A DNA stretch of 57,013 bases, taken from the NCBI GenBank assembly GCA_900609035.2, contig UXAT02000014.1, positions 1 to 57,013 of the forward strand, written 5' to 3'. Source of the stretch: Candidatus Defluviicoccus seviourii. Lineage in GTDB: Bacteria > Pseudomonadota > Alphaproteobacteria > Rhodospirillales > Defluviicoccaceae. Shown here piece after piece: positions 17,417-27,223 of this stretch. Position 1 is the first letter of the stretch. Each line of letters starts with the position of its first letter. The notes under the pieces were generated by a model that was given only the letters and a program-made list of their open reading frames with translations, had not been told where the DNA came from and searched no databases. Both the position numbers and the translations under genes were made by a program.

Positions 17417-17959
17417 CTAGGAAAGATCACGGCCATCGCCGTGCGCCAGTAGCAGCGACGACGTTTGGACACAATTCGGCCCGTCGTATCTAGGACTATA
17501 TTCATAGACGAGCGTGCTGTCAAGCGTCTCTTGCGTGGGCCGCGGCGCCAGCGCCAGGAGGTGGCGGTAGAGTTGCCAGGGCGTCAGGACGAACGGCGCC
17601 CTGATGCCAAGCACGCGCTTGACGATCTCCACGCAGGTCAACGGCCGAAACAGGGCCCCGCGCCGCGGCACTTCGGAGATCTGGGTCGCAACAACGGTAA
17701 ATCCGCGCTCGCGGTACCAGTCGGTCACAACGGGCGGTGTTGCCGGCCGAACACTGCAAAGGAGCATCTGGTTGGATAGCGGGTCACAGACGATGGCGGT
17801 GTCGCCCTGGAACACCACCACGAAGCAGTGGCGGAAACCGGCGCGCAGCAGCTTGAGCCAGCGAATACCCGTCATGCCTGCAAAAACGACAAGAGCGGCA
17901 GCGGCCTCCTCGGTCAGGTCGGCAGGTGCGCCGTCAGCAGGCGGGATGCGCATCGCCAT
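17417..17959 (-). CDS. Unknown protein, possible permuted NlpC/P60-like peptidase
   Basis: A 180-residue protein. Visible elements are a hydrophobic strand led by His (FRHCFVVVFQGDTAIVCDPL), and later LTCVEIVKRVLGIRAPFVLTPWQLYRHL with an N-terminal-helix-type Cys. The order His then Cys is that of circularly permuted NlpC/P60 (papain-like) domains. This is a weak pattern match. The ATG at 17959 overlaps the preceding stop by one base (TGATG). It lies just upstream of the portal. A virion-associated muramidase-like peptidase is one option. Confidence 0.45.
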   Translation of the reverse strand: MAMRIPPADGAPADLTEEAAAALVVFAGMTGIRWLKLLRAGFRHCFVVVFQGDTAIVCDPLSNQMLLCSVRPATPPVVTDWYRERGFTVVATQISEVPRRGALFRPLTCVEIVKRVLGIRAPFVLTPWQLYRHLLALAPRPTQETLDSTLVYEYSPRYDGPNCVQTSSLLLAHGDGRDLS

Positions 17960-18327
17960 CAGGCTACTATTCCTTTCTCCTGCAGGACAGTCGTCAGCCG
18001 ATCGATCGCCTGCTCCCACAGCCGGGCAGGTACTTCCTCCTCTGGACAGCGCGGATCAGGCGGACGCCCGGACACACCGAAGTGTCCCAGTACCGCGAGG
18101 TGACGGCGGCCAAGAAGTCCTTTCCTCTTCAAACTGACGGCTGCACGATATATGTCGTCTGGATCGCACGGGCGCACCGAAGCACCCGGAAGCGGTGCGA
18201 ATCGCGCGCCCTGCCGACGAACGATCTGGCAGCGGGCGAACCAAAACCATGCCTCCTCGGCAGTCGCAAAGGGCTGTGTCGGGGAGTCCCCGCAGAACGA
18301 TCGAGGCACGAAGCGTGTGGCGGTCAC
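17959..18327 (-). CDS. Conserved-looking protein of unknown function, first gene of the block
   Basis: A 122-residue protein with motif-like stretches PFATAEEAWFWFARCQIVRRQGARF, RPCDPDDIYRAAVSLKRKGLL and a C-terminal ARLWEQAIDRLTTVLQEKGIV. The composition suggests a small helical, possibly nucleic-acid-binding or adaptor protein, but I do not recognise a family. It is the promoter-proximal gene of the virus-like block, divergent from the S24 repressor gene with 125 bp between them. Confidence 0.55.
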   Translation of the reverse strand: MTATRFVPRSFCGDSPTQPFATAEEAWFWFARCQIVRRQGARFAPLPGASVRPCDPDDIYRAAVSLKRKGLLGRRHLAVLGHFGVSGRPPDPRCPEEEVPARLWEQAIDRLTTVLQEKGIVA

Positions 18328-18366
18328 GGCCCGCGCGGTCCTTCCAATGGTTCGTCGTTAAGAATC

Positions 18367-18399
18367 CCTATATAGGAGGAAACTCCTGTTTGCAAGCAA
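18367..18399. promoter_or_regulatory. Cluster of palindromes between repressor and virus-like block
   Basis: Three short palindromes lie in the 125-bp divergent spacer: CCTATATAGG (18367-18376), AGGAG-GAAA-CTCCT (18374-18387) and TTGC-AA-GCAA (18390-18399). The first contains a possible -10-like core. An S24 repressor normally binds short palindromes between divergent promoters, so these are operator candidates. They differ in sequence from each other, which weakens the case. Confidence 0.35.
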
Positions 18400-18452
18400 C
18401 ATTTGAATTCGTTCCTAATGCATTCTGCCCTCGATTGCCTGATAATGTTCCC

Positions 18453-19085
18453 ATGGTGAAGCACGCAGACATATGGCAGGCCATCGACACGCTTGCCGCG
18501 CGGCGCGGTCTTTCCGCCTCTGGCTTGGCCAAGCGGGCGCGCCTGGATCCGACAACGTTCAACAAAAGCAAACGGATGACGCGCGACGGCCGGCCGCGCT
18601 GGCCGAGCACGGAGAGCATCGCCAAGATCCTGGAAGCGACCGGAGCGACGCTCGGCGAGTTCACCAACTATGCGAGCGGCGGCAAAGCCTCAGGCGGCCT
18701 GCAAAACATTCCGCTGATCGGCATGGCGCAGGCCGGCGCTAAGGGATATTTCGATGATGCCGGCTACCCCGTCGGTGGGGCCTGGGAAGATGTCAACTTC
18801 CCGGAGATCGGCGACCCGCACGCGTATGCGCTTGAGATCAGCGGCGACAGCATGGAGCCCGTTTACCGCGACGGTGACATCGTCATCGTCTGTCCGCAGG
18901 CGAACGTCCGCCGCGGCGACCGCGTCGTCGTCAAGACCAAGGCCGGCGAGGTGATGGCGAAAATGCTGAAACGGCAGACCGCGCACAAGCTTGAGCTGAA
19001 GTCGCTGAACCCCGAGCACCCGGACCTCGTATTTTCGGACGAGGAGGTCGATTGGGTTGCGCGTATCCTTTGGGCCAGCCAATAA
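18453..19085 (+). CDS. S24 (LexA/CI-type) self-cleaving transcriptional repressor
   Basis: A 210-residue protein. An N-terminal helix-turn-helix region (about 1-75, ASGLAKRARLDPTTFNKSKR) is followed by a peptidase S24 domain. The nucleophile is Ser133 in SGDSMEP, the general base Lys170 in EVMAKML, and an Ala94-Gly95 pair in MAQAGAKGYF is placed as the cleavage site. The Ser-to-Lys spacing of 37 equals that of LexA. It may repress the divergent virus-like block and release it on DNA damage. Similar proteins also occur as ordinary chromosomal genes in Rhodospirillales, so the link is not certain. Confidence 0.85.
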   Translation: MVKHADIWQAIDTLAARRGLSASGLAKRARLDPTTFNKSKRMTRDGRPRWPSTESIAKILEATGATLGEFTNYASGGKASGGLQNIPLIGMAQAGAKGYFDDAGYPVGGAWEDVNFPEIGDPHAYALEISGDSMEPVYRDGDIVIVCPQANVRRGDRVVVKTKAGEVMAKMLKRQTAHKLELKSLNPEHPDLVFSDEEVDWVARILWASQ

Positions 19086-19096
19086 CCCAGCCATGA

Positions 19097-19131
19097 GCGC
19101 GCGTACCGGCGGACTAATCCGCGGCGCGCGC
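19097..19131. terminator. Hairpin between convergent repressor and lysS
   Basis: GCGCGCG (19097-19103) pairs with CGCGCGC (19125-19131), and inside GCGGA pairs with TCCGC around CTAA. It lies between two converging genes. There is no T-run on either strand, so it could only act as a weak bidirectional or processing structure. Confidence 0.35.
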
Positions 19132-19132
19132 G

Positions 19133-20749
19133 TCAGCCACCGGCGGCCAAGTCTTCGCCGGCAATCGCCCGGTCAATGAGCGTCACCGCTTCGTCGCGTC
19201 CGTAAAGGGCGATAAAGGTGCCCATCCGCGGCCCGTCGTCCTGACCTAACAGGATCTGGTAGAGGCTGCGAAACCACGCGCGCAGATCAGGAAAAACCGA
19301 GTGCCGTTTGCCGACCTCGTAGACGGCACTCTGGATCGCCTCGGAATCTGCCGGCGCCGGCAACGCACGCAGACTGGCGCCGAGGTCCGCAAGTGCCTCC
19401 TTCTCCGCCTCGCTCGCCACCCGGTAATTGAGGCGTGGCTTGACGAAATCGCGGTAATAGGCCAGCGCAAAGTCGAGCAAACGATCCCATAGAGGCGCCG
19501 TCTCGGGTGTCGTCGCCGGGTCATAGCTCGAAATATACCGCCACAGAACAGCCTTATCCTCGGTATGACAGACCGTCACGAGATTGAGGAGGATCGAGTA
19601 GCTCAATCGGCTTTCCTGCCGCGGCGGCTGGCCGTGATGGATGTGCCAGACGGGATTCTCGAGTTGGGCGGCGATTTCCTGGCGTGGAAACCGCGTCAAG
19701 CCCTCGATGTAGTCATCGACGTTCTTCGGGATGACATCGAAGTAAAGCCGCTTGGCACTGCGCGGCTTTTGAAACATGAAGAGGGTTAGACTTTCTTCAG
19801 GCCCATAGCGTAACCAGTCATCAACGGAAAGACCGTTGCCGCGCGACTTGGAGATCTTCTCGCCGCGCTCATCAAGAAACAGCTCGTAATTGAAGCCGGC
19901 CGGCGGCACCCCGCCTATGATCCTGCAGATCTGCGACGAAAGCCTAACCGAATCAATCAGGTCCTTTCCTGCCATCTCGTAATCGACGCCGAGCGCAGCC
20001 CAGCGCATCGCCCAGTCGACCTTCCACTGGAGCTTGCACCGACCACCCGTGACCGACGTTTCGATTTCCTCCCCGTCATCATCGAGATAGACGATCGTTC
20101 CCGCCTCGGCATCCCACCGCCGCAACGGCACCTGCAGCACGCGGCCGGTCTTGGCGCACACGGGAAGAAACGGGCTGTAGGTTGCTTGGCGTTCGGAGCC
20201 GAGCGTGGGCAAAACGATGTTGGCGACGGCGTCATAGTGTTTGAGAACGGTGCGCAGCGCCGCATCGAAGCGGCCGCTCCGGTAATACTCGGTTGCGCTC
20301 GCGAATTCGTACTCGAAGCCAAAGCGATCGAGGAATGCACGCAAGCGGGCGTTGTTGTGCTCACCGAAGCTGGGATGGGTGCCGAAGGGATCCGGCACCG
20401 TCGTCAGCGGCCGACCTAAATGCTCCGCGAGCATCCCTTGGTTTGGCACGTTCCCAGGCACACTGCGCAACGCGTCCATGTCATCAGAAAATGCCAAGAG
20501 CCGCGTCGGCAGGTCGGAGAGCTGCGCGAACGCGTGGCGCACCATCGACGTGCGCACGACCTCGCCGAAAGTGCCGATGTGCGGCAACCCCGATGGGCCA
20601 TATCCGGTTTCGAACAAGACGTAACCCTTCGCCGGCGGCTGGTCAGCGAACCGATCGAGAAGCGTGCGCGCTTCAACGAAAGGCCAAGCGCGCGCATTCG
20701 CGGCGGCCGCGCGAACGGCAGAGGGTTGGGTGGGCGCTTCATCAGGCAA
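19133..20749 (-). CDS. lysS: Lysyl-tRNA synthetase, class I
   Basis: A 538-residue class I LysRS, the archaeal-type enzyme used by many alphaproteobacteria in place of class II. The HIGH motif is PHIG (56-59) in GPSGLPHIGTFGE, and KMSKS is KISKS (298-302). Length and motif spacing are normal. The start is a TTG at 20749, with GAGGAGG 7 nt upstream; no in-frame ATG lies nearby before AWPFVEARTLL, where homology begins. It charges tRNA-Lys in the cytoplasm. Confidence 0.93.
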   Translation of the reverse strand: MPDEAPTQPSAVRAAAANARAWPFVEARTLLDRFADQPPAKGYVLFETGYGPSGLPHIGTFGEVVRTSMVRHAFAQLSDLPTRLLAFSDDMDALRSVPGNVPNQGMLAEHLGRPLTTVPDPFGTHPSFGEHNNARLRAFLDRFGFEYEFASATEYYRSGRFDAALRTVLKHYDAVANIVLPTLGSERQATYSPFLPVCAKTGRVLQVPLRRWDAEAGTIVYLDDDGEEIETSVTGGRCKLQWKVDWAMRWAALGVDYEMAGKDLIDSVRLSSQICRIIGGVPPAGFNYELFLDERGEKISKSRGNGLSVDDWLRYGPEESLTLFMFQKPRSAKRLYFDVIPKNVDDYIEGLTRFPRQEIAAQLENPVWHIHHGQPPRQESRLSYSILLNLVTVCHTEDKAVLWRYISSYDPATTPETAPLWDRLLDFALAYYRDFVKPRLNYRVASEAEKEALADLGASLRALPAPADSEAIQSAVYEVGKRHSVFPDLRAWFRSLYQILLGQDDGPRMGTFIALYGRDEAVTLIDRAIAGEDLAAGG

Positions 20750-20839
20750 AGCTTTGCCTCCTCATCGGCAGTCACGGCCGAGCGGCCTGCGTCTGCCTTA
20801 GCATGCGGGCCGAACGGGATCGAGACCTGCACTCTCCTG

Positions 20840-22384
20840 TCAATCGTTCACTGGCCAGATCGGCCGACCGCTGCCGGGTAACCCGTAGCGGGACCATTTC
20901 CGCGTGACGAGTTCAACGACCTCCTCACTCATCTTGAGCTTGCGCCCCCACGCTCGATCCGTCTCGGGAAACGCCTTCTCGGTCGCGTCGATCCCCATCT
21001 TGCTGCCCAACCCCGAGACGGGCGAGGCGAAGTCGAGATAGTCGATCGGTGTCCGCTCAACCATGGTCACGTCGCGTGCCGGGTCGACATTGGTCGAAAC
21101 CGCCCACACGACGTCGGTCCACTGGCGAACGTTGATATCGGCATCAACGACGATAACAAACTTCGTGTACATGAACTGCCTGAGGAAGGACCAGACCGCC
21201 ATCATCACCCGCTTGGCATGGCCGGGGTAGGCTTTGCGCATCGAGACGACGGCAACCCGGTACGAACACGCCTCGGGCGGCAGCCAGAAATCGACGATCT
21301 CCGGAAACTGCTGCTGCAGCAGCGGCACGAAAACGTCATTGAGCGCCTCGCCAAGGACCGAAGGCTCATCCGGCGGCCGGCCCGTGAAGGTCGACAGATA
21401 TATCGGCTCGCGACGCATGGTGATCGCGCTCAAGTGAAAGACGGGGAAGCGCTCGACCGCATTATAGTAGCCGGTGTGGTCGCCGTAGGGCCCCTCGTCG
21501 CCTTCCTCGTCCAGCGACACGTGCCCTTCAAGGACAATCTCGGCCTCCGCCGGCACCTTGATCGGCACCGTCTTGCAGTCGACCAGTTCCACTTTCGCCC
21601 CGCGCAGAAGGCCGGCGAACTGGTATTCCGAGAGCGTGTCGGGTACCGGCGTAACCGCAGCGAGGATGGTTCCGGGATCGGCCCCGATTACGGCCGCCGC
21701 CGGCAGCGGGTCGGAGCGCACGCCCTTCCAGCGGGCGTGATGCTGGGCGCCGCCGCGATGCTTGAGCCAGCGCATCAGCGTCGTCCGCTGATCACTCAGT
21801 TGCATCCGGTAGATGCCGAGGTTGAACGCGTCGCGCTTGTCGCCGCCGCGCGCACCGGCAGTAGGCCCTTGGGTCACGACCAGCGGCCAAGTGATCAGAG
21901 GCGCCGGTTCACCCGGCCAGCAGGTCTGGATCGGCAGCCGGGTGAGATCAATGTCATCGCCCTCGATCACCACCTCCTGGCACGGCGCGCGGCTGACGCT
22001 GCGCGGGTGCATCGCCATCACAGTCTTCAGAAGCGGCAGCATGTCGAGCGCCTCGCGCCAACCGCCGGGAGGTTCCGGCTGGCGCAGGAACGCCAGCATC
22101 TCCCCCACTTCGCGCAATTGATTGGGCGCGCGGTTCATACCCCAGGCCACCCGCTCCACGGTCCCGAACAAGTTGGCGAGCACAGGCATCGCATAGGCTG
22201 AGCCGTCGGGCCGGACCACGTTCTCGAACAGAACCGCCGGTCCCTGCTCGGCCAACAAGCGAGTTTGGATCTCGGTAATCTCCAGGACCGGGGAGACCGG
22301 CTCGCGGACTCGCTTGAGGCGACCGTTTCGTTCGAGGTGTTCGATAAATGCGCGCAAGGACTGATATGCCATGGGAGTCGCCAT
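20840..22384 (-). CDS. ubiD: 4-hydroxy-3-polyprenylbenzoate decarboxylase UbiD
   Basis: A 514-residue prenylated-FMN-dependent decarboxylase of ubiquinone synthesis. The hallmark [20 protein letters not shown] and the following [21 protein letters not shown] are nearly identical to E. coli UbiD. The N-terminus ([17 protein letters not shown]) is also typical. The start may be 22384 or the second ATG at 22372; a GGGAGG lies 14 nt before the first. No ubiX, the prFMN supplier, is in the window. UbiA, the preceding pathway step, is encoded at 43810. Confidence 0.93.
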   Translation of the reverse strand: MATPMAYQSLRAFIEHLERNGRLKRVREPVSPVLEITEIQTRLLAEQGPAVLFENVVRPDGSAYAMPVLANLFGTVERVAWGMNRAPNQLREVGEMLAFLRQPEPPGGWREALDMLPLLKTVMAMHPRSVSRAPCQEVVIEGDDIDLTRLPIQTCWPGEPAPLITWPLVVTQGPTAGARGGDKRDAFNLGIYRMQLSDQRTTLMRWLKHRGGAQHHARWKGVRSDPLPAAAVIGADPGTILAAVTPVPDTLSEYQFAGLLRGAKVELVDCKTVPIKVPAEAEIVLEGHVSLDEEGDEGPYGDHTGYYNAVERFPVFHLSAITMRREPIYLSTFTGRPPDEPSVLGEALNDVFVPLLQQQFPEIVDFWLPPEACSYRVAVVSMRKAYPGHAKRVMMAVWSFLRQFMYTKFVIVVDADINVRQWTDVVWAVSTNVDPARDVTMVERTPIDYLDFASPVSGLGSKMGIDATEKAFPETDRAWGRKLKMSEEVVELVTRKWSRYGLPGSGRPIWPVND

Positions 22385-22600
22385 CGCCGGGACATTTGCC
22401 TCCCTGAAGCCAAAGGCAACACCGCCTCGGTGTCAACGCGCTTCACTCAGCCAGCCGCGAGCGTCGCGCCCGCGATTGTAGCGGAAGCTGGGATCAGGCT
22501 CTGTTCTTTCGTCTGCCGCTCCCGTAAACCATGCCTCTCGTCAAGGACGCTCAAGCGCAGAAGCCGCTCGTCCGCTTGCCACCAACCGGCAGAGAAGCCG

Positions 22601-24394
22601 ATGGAATTCTTTCGCGTCTACAGTCGGGTGCTCGGCTTGCTCGCGCCGGAGCGGCGGCTCGCCATCACCCTTGTCGTGGCCAACGTTGCGGTCGCCGTCC
22701 TTTATTACGTCGAACCGTTCCTCTTTGGCCGCATCATCGACGTTCTCGTCAAAGGCAACCGTGCGCAGCCAAGCGAGACTTGGTCTGCCAGCATGCGGCT
22801 GCTCGCCGTATGGAGCGTTGTGGGGTTGAGCGGCATCGTGGCCAGCATGCTGGTGGCACTCCATGCCGACCGGCTGGCGCATCGACGCCGGCTGGCGGCG
22901 ATGGCGACGTTCTTCGGCCATGTCCTGACGCTTTCGCCTGCCTACCATGCCGGTTCGCATTCCGGCCGGCTGCTGAAGATAATGCTGACCGGCGTCGACA
23001 ATCTGTTCGGTGTCTGGCTGTCCTTCTTCCGCGAGCATCTTGCAACGTTCGTGGCGCTTGTCGTCCTGCTGCCGTTGTCGTTCTTCCTCAACTGGCGACT
23101 CGCCCTGCTGCTGGTCGTGCTGATCGTCGTCTTTGCCATCCTCACAACTTTCGTGATCCGCAAGACCGAGCACGCCCAGGGCCTGGTCGAGGAATACCAT
23201 TCGAAACTGGCGCTCAGGGCCGGCGACGCGCTCGGCAACATCCCGCTGATCCACTCCTACGCCCGGCTGTCGGCGGAGGCGCGCACGCTCGGATTCGTCA
23301 TCCGCCGCGTGCTGGCCGCCCAGTATCCGGTGCTGAACATGTGGGCGCTGGTGAGCGTGCTGACCCGGTCCGCCTCAACCATCACGGTGATCACCATTTT
23401 CGTCCTCGGTACGTGGTTGAACCTGCGTGGCCTTGCCTCGGTCGGCGAGATCGTCAGCTTCATGGGCTTTGCCACCATGCTGATCGGCCGTCTGGAGCAG
23501 GCGATGGGTTTTGCCAGCCGGCTGTTCTTTCAGATGCACGGCCTCGGCCAGTTCTTTGCCGTCCTCGATACACGGCCCACCGTAACCGAGAAGCCTGGCG
23601 CGATCTCGATTGACCGGGTTGCAGGGGCGGTCAGTTTCGAGGACGTGAGTTTCTCCTATGACGGCGTCACGCCCGCCGTCTCGTCCCTGTCGTTCAGCGT
23701 TCCGCCCGGCACCACGGTCGCCCTTGTCGGCAGCACAGGCGCCGGCAAGAGCACGGCAATGGCGTTGCTGCACCGCCTTGCCGATCCGAGCGCGGGCAGG
23801 ATCTGCATCGACGGCATCGACATCCGCGACCTCACGCTTGACTCGCTCCGCCGCAACATCGGCGTCGTGTTTCAGGAATCGACGATGTTCTACCGCTCGA
23901 TCGCCGACAACCTTCGCGTCGGCCGGGCCAACGCAACTGATGAAGACCTTGTGCGGGCGGCCTCGCTTGCAGAGGCGCACGACTTCATCCAGAACCAGCC
24001 GCGCGGCTACGATACCCTGGTCGGCGAGCGGGGCACCACGCTTTCAGGCGGCGAACGCCAGCGGATCGCGATTGCCCGCGCGCTCTTGAAGGACCCGCCG
24101 ATCCTGATCCTCGACGAAGCGACGAGCGCCCTTGATGCGGCGACCGAGGCGCGCGTGCAGCGGGCACTCAAGAAGCTGATGCACGGGCGGACCACCTTTG
24201 TCATCGCGCATCGGCTGTCCACCATCCGCGATGCCGACCTCGTCCTCGTTTTCGGGGACGGGCGCATCATCGAGCGCGGCAGCCCGGCCGAGCTGCTGGC
24301 GGCAGACGGTGTCTTCGCCACACTGGTCCGAACCCAGCTCCAGGTCGCGGCCGCCCACCCAAATCCCGCACCCCACCCTGACTCAGCGCCGTAG
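22601..24394 (+). CDS. ndvA: NdvA-like glucan exporter (ABC permease-ATPase fusion)
   Basis: A 597-residue half-transporter. Six membrane segments lie in residues 1-320, and the start MEFFRVYSRVLGLLAPERRLA, with EPFLFGRIIDVL, resembles NdvA/ChvA beta-1,2-glucan exporters. The nucleotide domain has Walker A GSTGAGKST (about 377), signature LSGGERQRIAIARALL (about 481) and Walker B ILILDEATSALD. Translation from the ATG at 22601 gives the family length; a longer frame overlaps ubiD. No cyclic glucan synthase (ndvB) is adjacent, so the substrate is inferred from family only. Confidence 0.8.
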   Translation: MEFFRVYSRVLGLLAPERRLAITLVVANVAVAVLYYVEPFLFGRIIDVLVKGNRAQPSETWSASMRLLAVWSVVGLSGIVASMLVALHADRLAHRRRLAAMATFFGHVLTLSPAYHAGSHSGRLLKIMLTGVDNLFGVWLSFFREHLATFVALVVLLPLSFFLNWRLALLLVVLIVVFAILTTFVIRKTEHAQGLVEEYHSKLALRAGDALGNIPLIHSYARLSAEARTLGFVIRRVLAAQYPVLNMWALVSVLTRSASTITVITIFVLGTWLNLRGLASVGEIVSFMGFATMLIGRLEQAMGFASRLFFQMHGLGQFFAVLDTRPTVTEKPGAISIDRVAGAVSFEDVSFSYDGVTPAVSSLSFSVPPGTTVALVGSTGAGKSTAMALLHRLADPSAGRICIDGIDIRDLTLDSLRRNIGVVFQESTMFYRSIADNLRVGRANATDEDLVRAASLAEAHDFIQNQPRGYDTLVGERGTTLSGGERQRIAIARALLKDPPILILDEATSALDAATEARVQRALKKLMHGRTTFVIAHRLSTIRDADLVLVFGDGRIIERGSPAELLAADGVFATLVRTQLQVAAAHPNPAPHPDSAP

Positions 24395-24627
24395 GGCTGC
24401 GGCAGTTCCGGAATCTGGCGGCCTGCAGCGTGATGCGCGGGCATCGAAGGTCCCAGGTCACTGCCCCCTGATCGCGAAAGCCCTATCTTTAGCCGAATGT
24501 TTACGGATCACAACTAGTATAAATTGTACTTAATTCCGGCCCTCTCCAAATAGGGGGGGTCCCCAGGGTTTCGTCTCGCTCGCCCTTCGTGTAGGTTCCC
24601 CAGCCGATCGATCAGGAGAAGTTGATC

Positions 24628-25665
<1,038 letters not shown>

Positions 25666-25694
25666 GCGTAGACTGAAGATCGTTCCGCAGAAAG

Positions 25695-25729
25695 GAAGGC
25701 TGGCCGTCCTCAGGGACGGCGCTGCCTTC
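25695..25729 (+). other. Strong hairpin between UXS and galE
   Basis: GAAGGC (25695-25700) pairs with GCCTTC (25724-25729), and GCCGTCC (25703-25709) pairs with GGACGGC (25714-25720) around a TCAG loop. Thirteen base pairs in total with small internal loops. There is no T-run, so a processing or stability element in a shared transcript is more likely than a terminator. Confidence 0.45.
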
Positions 25730-25763
25730 GCGCACCGACTATCGGAAATCGGGGAATCGGATC

Positions 25764-26783
25764 ATGACCACCTCTGCTCCGCAGCGCGTCCTCGTCACCG
25801 GGGGCGCGGGCTACGTCGGCAGCCATGCCTGCAAGGCTCTCGCCCAGGCCGGCTACCTTCCCGTGACTTACGACAATCTTTCCACCGGCAACCGCTGGGC
25901 GGTGCGCTGGGGACCGCTTGAGCTCGGCGACATTCTTGATCCTGAGCGCTTGCAGGAAGTCTTCCAGCAGTACCGCCCAGTCGCCGTCATGCACTTCGCC
26001 GCGTTGGCGCTGGTCGGCGAATCGATGCAGGCGCCCGCACTCTACTACCGGAATAACACGGTCGGCGCCCTCAACGTCGCCGACGCCGCCGTCGCCCACA
26101 GTGCGCGTGCGTTCGTCTTTTCCAGCACCTGCGCGACCTATGGCGAGCCGGCGGAGGTGCCGATCCCGGAGACGACGCCGCAGCACCCGGTCAACCCGTA
26201 TGGAGCCAGCAAGCTGATGATCGAGCGGGTGCTGGCCGATTACGAAATGGCCTACGGTCTGCCGCACGCGTGCCTACGCTACTTCAATGCTGCAGGTGCT
26301 GACCCAGAAACCGAGATCGGCGAGTGCCGCGTGGTCGAGACGCACCTGATTCCGCTGGTGCTTGATGCGATCCTCGGCACCCGGCCCCCACTCAGGATCT
26401 TTGGCACCGATTATCCGACACCTGATGGCAGCGCCGTGCGCGACTATATCCACGTCGCCGACTTGGCCGACGCCCACGTCGCCGCACTAAAGCATCTTAT
26501 TGCTGGCAAAGGCTCTCTTAAGCTCAACCTCGGTACTGGCCGCGGCTATTCCGTGCGCGAGGTCGTCGCATCCGCGGAGGCCGTAACCGGACGCAAGGTG
26601 CCGTTGTCGTACGCTCCCCGCCGGCCCGGCGATCCGCCTGCGCTCGTTGCCGCACCAGGCCGCTCGGTCGAAGTCCTGGGCCTTGCGTTTCGGCATTCGT
26701 CATCGCTTGAAGCCGTTATCGAAACGGCGTGGCGCTGGCACCAGCACCTTCATGCCACTCAGCGCGCGGCCGCCACTTCATAG
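25764..26783 (+). CDS. galE: UDP-glucose 4-epimerase
   Basis: A 339-residue GalE. NAD-binding GGAGYVGSH (13-21), MHFAALALVGES, the catalytic region FSSTCATYG and YGASK (Tyr146, Lys150), and the sugar-binding RYFNAAGADP are all present. It interconverts UDP-glucose and UDP-galactose. It follows the UDP-xylose synthase by 98 bp and probably shares its transcript. Its stop overlaps the convergent panD stop by 6 bp. Confidence 0.92.
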   Translation: MTTSAPQRVLVTGGAGYVGSHACKALAQAGYLPVTYDNLSTGNRWAVRWGPLELGDILDPERLQEVFQQYRPVAVMHFAALALVGESMQAPALYYRNNTVGALNVADAAVAHSARAFVFSSTCATYGEPAEVPIPETTPQHPVNPYGASKLMIERVLADYEMAYGLPHACLRYFNAAGADPETEIGECRVVETHLIPLVLDAILGTRPPLRIFGTDYPTPDGSAVRDYIHVADLADAHVAALKHLIAGKGSLKLNLGTGRGYSVREVVASAEAVTGRKVPLSYAPRRPGDPPALVAAPGRSVEVLGLAFRHSSSLEAVIETAWRWHQHLHATQRAAATS

Positions 26784-27173
26784 GGCAGGCGTAATTGCCG
26801 CCGCTGCGACCGGCCGGTTGTCGGCATCAACGAGAACGATGCGAGGCTGCCAGCCGGCCGCCAGCGTTCGTGGCACCATCGCGTAAGCGGCGATGATAAT
26901 CAGATCGCCCGGCCGAGCCAGATGTGCGGCGGCACCATTTATTTGGATGGTGCCGGTCTCTGCCTCGCCTTCGATCACGTAGGTTTCGAAGCGCGCGCCG
27001 TTGGTGATGTTGTAGATTTGGACCTGCTGAAACGCGACAAGATCCGCCCGCGCCATTAGGGCGCGATCGATGGTAATGCTGCCTTCATAATGCATGTCGG
27101 CCGCAGTCACCGTTGCCCGATGGATCTTTGCCGTCAGGACCGGCACCAGCATTGGCTCGGGCGCTGAGCCCAT
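26778..27173 (-). CDS. panD: Aspartate 1-decarboxylase
   Basis: A 131-residue pyruvoyl enzyme making beta-alanine for pantothenate and CoA. The self-processing site is Gly31-Ser32 in MHYEGSITID, and the Ser becomes the pyruvoyl group. NGARFETYVIEGE and NGAAAHLARPGDLIIIAAYA are typical. ATG 27173 is chosen because GAGGAG lies 9 nt upstream; the in-frame ATG at 27152 has no ribosome site. It is 50 bp downstream of trmL and probably co-transcribed. Confidence 0.92.
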   Translation of the reverse strand: MGSAPEPMLVPVLTAKIHRATVTAADMHYEGSITIDRALMARADLVAFQQVQIYNITNGARFETYVIEGEAETGTIQINGAAAHLARPGDLIIIAAYAMVPRTLAAGWQPRIVLVDADNRPVAAAAITPAL

Positions 27174-27223
27174 CTTGAAACACTCCTCATCAGCTCGCTG
27201 TTCGCCCGCTCCGCGCGGCGGCA

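Noticed and set aside
7416..19085. Attachment sites of an integrated prophage
   Set aside because: No tRNA gene, integrase or matching direct repeats were found at the borders by eye; a computed repeat search would be needed to exclude short ones.
21218..22201. A 327-codon frame opposite ubiD
   Set aside because: ubiD is unmistakable on the other strand; this frame is compositional.
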